Assembly: GCA_902727945.1 (NCBI GenBank)
Contig: CACVAV010000003.1
Span: 1-11,063 of the forward strand
Direction: 5' to 3'
DNA: 11,063 nucleotides
Source: an uncultured Thiotrichaceae bacterium
GTDB taxonomy: Bacteria; Pseudomonadota; Gammaproteobacteria; Thiotrichales; Thiotrichaceae
Below the pieces are notes generated by a model. That model saw only the letters and a list, made by a program, of their open reading frames with translations, ran no database searches and was not told the origin of the DNA. Below are positions 8,314 through 11,063 of the stretch, in pieces; the first letter of the stretch is position 1, and the number at the start of each line of letters is the position of its first letter. Both the position numbers and the translations under genes were made by a program.

Positions 8314-8348
8314 TTATCCCCAGATATTGTGGATAACTCTGTGGATAC
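8314..8348. promoter_or_regulatory. Cluster of three DnaA boxes
   Basis: TTATCCCCA (8314-8322, one mismatch to TTATCCACA), TGTGGATAA (8328-8336, the exact complement of the consensus) and TGTGGATAC (8340-8348, one mismatch) lie within 35 bases. The first two face each other across 5 bases. The second and third are direct repeats 12 bases apart start to start. Such tight spacing of strong boxes is typical of origins and of DnaA-regulated or DnaA-titrating sites. The sequence match is direct; binding and function are inferred. Confidence 0.65.
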
Positions 8349-8390
8349 CTTGCGCAAAGCGTCCTGCACCGTAGTAAAATAGTGGGGTTT

Positions 8391-8436
8391 ATCGTTTTGA
8401 TTAAAAATTAATCATTTTTTTAAATGCTTTTAAAAT
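8391..8436. other. A/T-rich tract beside the DnaA boxes, possible unwinding element
   Basis: Only about 6 of 46 bases are G or C. It begins about 43 bases from the box cluster and contains the small palindrome GATTAA-AAA-TTAATC (8399-8413), followed by a run of T and TTTTAAA-type repeats. Next to DnaA boxes this is the usual arrangement of a DNA unwinding element. It could equally be ordinary A/T-rich promoter DNA. Confidence 0.4.
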
Positions 8437-8515
8437 GAGCTACTTGCATCTGTCTTTGTGCGATGATTCTGTCCGGAAATAAATGCTTGACAGGAAAAAT
8501 CTATTTTGTTTGCCA

Positions 8516-8524
8516 TGTGGACAA
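8516..8524 (-). promoter_or_regulatory. Fourth DnaA-like box
   Basis: TGTGGACAA is one mismatch from the complement of the DnaA consensus TTATCCACA. It lies on the other side of the A/T tract from the three-box cluster, 167 bases from the nearest box. On its own it would be expected by chance fairly often; it matters only as part of the group. Confidence 0.4.
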
Positions 8525-8624
8525 AAATAGAAAAAGACTGCTGGAAAACAGGGTTTTTTATGTAAATGTCAAGGTTTAAAACGCTTTAATTCCATAATTG
8601 TTGATACCCGCTATTTTTGTGCAT

Positions 8625-9131
8625 TCAGGTTCTGCTCAGCACAATTTCTTCCTCTGGAAAATGATGTTCCTCACAATTGTCGCCCGGCCCGCCACGATCA
8701 ATCACAATCATGCGCTGATCAGCGTTCAGAAATAACATCGGCATATGCCAGACGCCTTTGTGGTAGTTAATACCTTGTTGACCGTTGCTGATAAAAGCCC
8801 GGATATGATCGGAGCCGGGTGGCTCACCTGCCTTGGCGACAGCGACTACAATTGGTGTATTATCCATCGGAATAAAAGACTGGCTACCTAACGGATGCCG
8901 TTCAACAAAGGGGAGTGTATAGGGCAGGGTAGCCAGTTCATTGCAACATACAATACTGATCAGCGTGCGGCCATCCTGCTCAGATGTATCAACAGTGGCT
9001 ACATCGTTATAACGTTCGACCGTTCCCCGGTTAATGGCGAAATGTTTCGCGCCTTCAATTTCCACCACATCACCAAACGGTGCGAATGCTTCACGGGTCA
9101 ATGGTTCCAGTATAATGTTTAGTTGCTGCAT
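8625..9131 (-). CDS. allA: Ureidoglycolate lyase
   Basis: This 168-residue protein (family about 160-170) splits (S)-ureidoglycolate into glyoxylate and urea, the last step of allantoin breakdown by the allantoicase route. It is a cytoplasmic cupin-type enzyme. The family is recognisable from the opening LNIILEPLTREAFAPFGDVV, the central ERHPLGSQSFIPMD and the segment GINYHKGVWHMPM, which carries conserved His and Trp residues of the AllA fold. The start is well supported: AGGAG, encoded in the last codons of alc, lies 8 bases before the ATG, and only 5 bases separate the two genes. It is the last gene of the puuE-uraD-alc-allA operon. The protein ends in an acidic tail (EEHHFPEEEIVLSRT). No defect is seen. 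Confidence 0.94.
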   Translation of the reverse strand: MQQLNIILEPLTREAFAPFGDVVEIEGAKHFAINRGTVERYNDVATVDTSEQDGRTLISIVCCNELATLPYTLPFVERHPLGSQSFIPMDNTPIVVAVAKAGEPPGSDHIRAFISNGQQGINYHKGVWHMPMLFLNADQRMIVIDRGGPGDNCEEHHFPEEEIVLSRT

Positions 9132-9136
9132 AATGT

Positions 9137-10138
9137 TTACTCCTGAGTATGAATATGGCCGAATAGACGTACGCGGCTCAATCCGCCATCCGGAATAATA
9201 TTGATACGCACGTGTGTAACAGGGCCGATGGCTTTAACCTGTTCAGTAAAGTCATGAATCGCGTCCATTTCCAGTTTTTGTGGTGGTAGCACTTCTTTCC
9301 AGAACATACTTTGTGTCACCAGTGATTGCTCTGTGCCACCTTTCATATAGGCCGCCTGAATAGAGCATTGATCCGGGTAGTTGCCTTTAAAATGAGCGGT
9401 ATCAATCTGCACGGATTCGATCACACCCGCATGGCCCAGTTGCATAATGGCCCAGTCATTCCCCGGCTCACGACGGCGGCGGGTTTCCCAGCCATCACCC
9501 ATATTAATGCCGCGTCCCGGCATGTTCAGGTTCATAATGCTACCAAAATGTTCATCATTGCAGGTAACAGCACGGCCACCATGTTCAATGGCTAGCAAGT
9601 CAACCTGGTCAGCCGGATCACGTTTGTCCCAATTGCATTGTGGCTCACCATAAATACGCAGACGGGCAACGCCGCCATCCGGATAAATATTCAGTCGAAC
9701 ATGGCTATAACTGGTTTGATCATCAATGGCGTGGAAGTGATGGGAGTCACCGTTCAGGCTAACAGAGGGTAGGATTTCTACCCACTCAGCCTGATCCAGG
9801 TTGCCATCATAGCTATAACAAGCGTCTAACGACGCAGCAGGTGGGTAATTACCGGTGAAGTTACTGGTATCAATATCCACGCCACGGATAGTGCCGCTTT
9901 TACCCAATTTGATGATGCAATAATCATAACCTTCAGTGCGTTTGCGGCGGGTTTCCCAGCCATCCATCCACTTACCGTTGTCATCGAACTTATCCGGAAT
10001 AAATACACCCGGCTCAGGTTTTAGCATTCTGGATTTGTCAGCAAACCACTCATCAGTGGCGAAAATAGCTTCAGCGCCTAAGCGTGGTTCGGCCAGATTG
10101 ATATAGCGTTGGAAAGGGTGGTTGTTTACTTCGCTCAT
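9137..10138 (-). CDS. alc: Allantoicase (allantoate amidinohydrolase)
   Basis: This 333-residue protein hydrolyses allantoate to (S)-ureidoglycolate and urea. It shows the internal duplication typical of allantoicase: two related beta-rich halves, each with the signature DGWETRR (D59 onward, DGWETRRKR; D215 onward, DGWETRRRR). Each signature is followed by a parallel series: CIIKLGKSGTIRGVDIDT then FTGNYP in the first half, and AIMQLGHAGVIESVQIDT then FKGNYP in the second. HVRLNIYPDGGVARLRIYG and HVRINIIPDGGLSRVRLFG close the two halves. Both halves look intact. The opening FQRYINLAEPRLG is normal for the family and supports this ATG; the ribosome site is weak (TGAGAC about 6 bases upstream). 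It sits between uraD, across a palindrome-bearing gap of about 176 bp, and allA. Confidence 0.96.
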   Translation of the reverse strand: MSEVNNHPFQRYINLAEPRLGAEAIFATDEWFADKSRMLKPEPGVFIPDKFDDNGKWMDGWETRRKRTEGYDYCIIKLGKSGTIRGVDIDTSNFTGNYPPAASLDACYSYDGNLDQAEWVEILPSVSLNGDSHHFHAIDDQTSYSHVRLNIYPDGGVARLRIYGEPQCNWDKRDPADQVDLLAIEHGGRAVTCNDEHFGSIMNLNMPGRGINMGDGWETRRRREPGNDWAIMQLGHAGVIESVQIDTAHFKGNYPDQCSIQAAYMKGGTEQSLVTQSMFWKEVLPPQKLEMDAIHDFTEQVKAIGPVTHVRINIIPDGGLSRVRLFGHIHTQE

Positions 10139-10188
10139 TTTTTTGTCTCATATAAATTGGGGTGACTTCGATGGCTATCTGATGAAAC

Positions 10189-10281
10189 GGGACAGGTCAC
10201 CGTAACTTGCCATTCCGAGCGGCGTAAACTCGCTTCGCTCAGACATACTTGCTCTCCAGGCAAGTCACGGTGGCCTGTCCC
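10189..10281. repeat. 93-bp imperfect palindrome, REP/MITE-like element
   Basis: The arms are 23 bases, 10189-10211 (starting GGGACAGGTCACC) and 10259-10281 (ending GGTGGCCTGTCCC), matching at 21 of 23 positions. Inside is a second short stem, GAGCG (10217-10221) with CGCTC (10236-10240). The terminal GGGACAGG/CCTGTCCC sequence resembles ends common in small REP-like or MITE-like repeats of gammaproteobacteria; that likeness is from memory, not a search. It lies in the uraD-alc gap, so if transcribed it would form a strong hairpin inside the operon messenger. No U tract follows on the - strand, so a simple terminator is unlikely. Confidence 0.7.
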
Positions 10282-10314
10282 TTGCCTTGGATTAACTGGT
10301 TGGCTGTTCTCTAA

Positions 10315-10863
10315 CTATTCGCTACCAGCAATAGCATCTAAACGGAAACGGGCAATTTTATTTATTTCGTTCAGTGCCTGCTGGTATTCTGCCTCTGCAT
10401 TATTTTCGATCCGTTCAACGAAAGCTGCCAGAATCTTATGCCGGTTGCTGCCTTTCACTGCCATAATAAACGGAAAGCCAAACCTGGCTTTGTAGGCGGC
10501 ATTGTACTGCTGGAACTGTTCAAATTCTTCGGCTGTGCACTCACTAATGCCAGCGCCTGCTTGTTCAGAGGTGGACTCGGCGGTTAATTCACCCCGCACG
10601 GCCGCTTTGCCCGCCAAATCAGGATGTGCATTAATCAGCGCCATTAAACGCGTACGGTCAGCGGCAGCCACCTCTTTTTGCATAGCAGCACTCAGTCCGG
10701 CAGGTGTGTTCTGTGCGGCATCCAATCCTTGTTGCCATGTTTGTTCAGCGACCCAGGGTGAATGTTCATAAACACCACCAAATAGTGCGACAAAATCTGC
10801 CTCGCTCATCTCAGCCGGAGAAGTAGCAAAGGTCAGTTCAGTAGAAGTGCTCATTATACTCAT
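10315..10863 (-). CDS. uraD: 2-oxo-4-hydroxy-4-carboxy-5-ureidoimidazoline (OHCU) decarboxylase
   Basis: This protein decarboxylates OHCU stereospecifically to (S)-allantoin, the third step from urate. The chosen ATG gives 182 residues, near the family's usual 165-175. It overlaps the puuE stop by ATGA and has GGGAG about 10 bases upstream. An in-frame ATG at 10929 would add 22 residues that lie wholly inside the puuE coding region and do not fit the family, so it is rejected. Family motifs, numbered from the chosen start: YEHSPWVAEQTW (32-43), the catalytic-loop AHPDLAGKAA (His80), SEQAGAG (Glu100), and FGFPFIMAVKG near 130. A helical C-terminus with ARFRLDAI completes the fold. All expected key residues are seen. 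It is coupled to puuE upstream and followed by alc after the palindrome. Confidence 0.94.
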   Translation of the reverse strand: MSIMSTSTELTFATSPAEMSEADFVALFGGVYEHSPWVAEQTWQQGLDAAQNTPAGLSAAMQKEVAAADRTRLMALINAHPDLAGKAAVRGELTAESTSEQAGAGISECTAEEFEQFQQYNAAYKARFGFPFIMAVKGSNRHKILAAFVERIENNAEAEYQQALNEINKIARFRLDAIAGSE

Positions 10864-11063
10864 AATTTGTCCGCTCCCTGCCAAGGGTGTTGTGCTAACC
10901 AATGATTCGCAATATCCGCACGACGACAAACCCAGGCAGCATCATGACCCTGTACATAATCCAGAAAACGTGCCAGTGCAGCGGCACGCCCGGGGCGACC
11001 CACTAAGCGGCAATGTAAACCAATCGACATCATCTTGGGCGTGTGTTCTCCTTCAGCATACAG
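10860..11063 (-). CDS. puuE: Allantoinase PuuE (polysaccharide deacetylase-like), C-terminal end only
   Basis: An open - strand frame enters from the right edge and ends at TGA 10862-10860; 67 residues are visible. They include MMSIGLHCRLVGRPGRAAAL and RFLDYVQGHDAAWVCRR followed by DIANHWLAQHPW. This is the characteristic C-terminus of PuuE-type allantoinases, metal-dependent members of the polysaccharide deacetylase (NodB) superfamily, unrelated to the AllB amidohydrolase. The enzyme opens the allantoin ring to allantoate. The stop overlaps the uraD start (ATGA), showing coupled translation and fixing uraD's true start. The catalytic half is outside the window, so intactness cannot be judged. 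Confidence 0.9.
   Translation of the reverse strand: MYAEGEHTPKMMSIGLHCRLVGRPGRAAALARFLDYVQGHDAAWVCRRADIANHWLAQHPWQGADKL

Larger units (their letters stand above)
8106..8624. other. 519-bp non-coding gap between allA and priA
   Basis: No convincing gene is seen here on either strand; the longest ATG frames are below 40 codons and lack ribosome sites. The gap is clearly A/T-richer than the flanking genes. It holds four DnaA-box-like 9-mers (8314-8322, 8328-8336, 8340-8348, 8516-8524), an A/T tract at about 8391-8436, a small inverted repeat ACCTGAA/TTCAGGT (8159-8165 and 8186-8192) in the priA leader, and a TTGACA hexamer (8487-8492) with no good -10. It must contain the priA promoter, which I could not place confidently, and the 3' end of the allA operon, for which I see no clear terminator. 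No GATC sites were noticed in it. Confidence 0.75.

Noticed and set aside
8270..8383. Short open frame of about 37 codons spanning the DnaA boxes
   Set aside because: No ribosome site and an unconvincing Cys/Lys/Trp-rich composition; the DnaA boxes explain the sequence better.
8399..8420. GATTAA-AAA-TTAATC followed by a T run, as a terminator
   Set aside because: The stem is six nearly all A/T pairs, too weak for an intrinsic terminator, and no + strand gene precedes it.
8487..8516. TTGACA as a -35 box on the + strand
   Set aside because: The best -10 at a 16-18 base spacing is TGCCAT, a poor match, and no + strand gene follows.
10864..10929. In-frame N-terminal extension of uraD by 22 residues
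   Set aside because: It lies entirely within the puuE coding region, does not resemble the UraD family start, and the ATG at 10863 has an ATGA overlap with puuE and a ribosome site.

Overview
The window looks like a chromosomal segment of a marine-type gammaproteobacterium. The gene families fit the Pseudomonadales/Oceanospirillales part of the tree: a ChpA/ChpC type IV pilus chemosensory pair, ApaH, PriA followed by an FtsN-like SPOR protein, and the allantoin branch of urate breakdown. The base composition is moderate and looks even by eye. I cannot name the genus from the sequence. No RNA genes, complete insertion sequences, phage genes or CRISPR arrays were found.

Layout. Positions 1-2921 (+ strand) hold the 3' part of a very large ChpA-type hybrid histidine kinase, open at the left edge, and a CheW-like ChpC gene overlapping it by ATGA. 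All remaining genes are on the - strand. A perfect 14-bp inverted repeat (2931-2974) lies at the convergence point and runs into the end of the first - strand gene. That gene (2959-3450) is an unrecognised 163-residue protein with a C-terminal membrane anchor; it overlaps the 3' end of apaH (3440-4267) and is probably translationally coupled to it. A strong intrinsic terminator (4311-4344) separates apaH from the upstream unit priA (5895-8105) > FtsN-like SPOR gene (5146-5790) > YccA/Bax-inhibitor-1 family membrane protein (4387-5103).

A 519-bp gap (8106-8624) lies upstream of priA. It contains one perfect DnaA box and three one-mismatch boxes, beside a roughly 46-bp stretch that is almost pure A/T. 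This is the most notable non-coding signal: it could be a replication origin, a DnaA-binding or titration site, or a DnaA-controlled regulatory region.

From 8625 to the right edge lies a compact catabolic operon, transcribed leftwards as puuE (C-terminal end only) > uraD > alc > allA. In pathway order UraD makes (S)-allantoin, PuuE opens it to allantoate, Alc releases urea and ureidoglycolate, and AllA splits ureidoglycolate to glyoxylate and a second urea. puuE and uraD overlap by ATGA and alc-allA are 5 bp apart. The uraD-alc gap is interrupted by a 93-bp imperfect palindrome (10189-10281) resembling a REP/MITE-type element. The upstream urate-oxidising and hydroxyisourate hydrolase genes must lie outside the window, if present.
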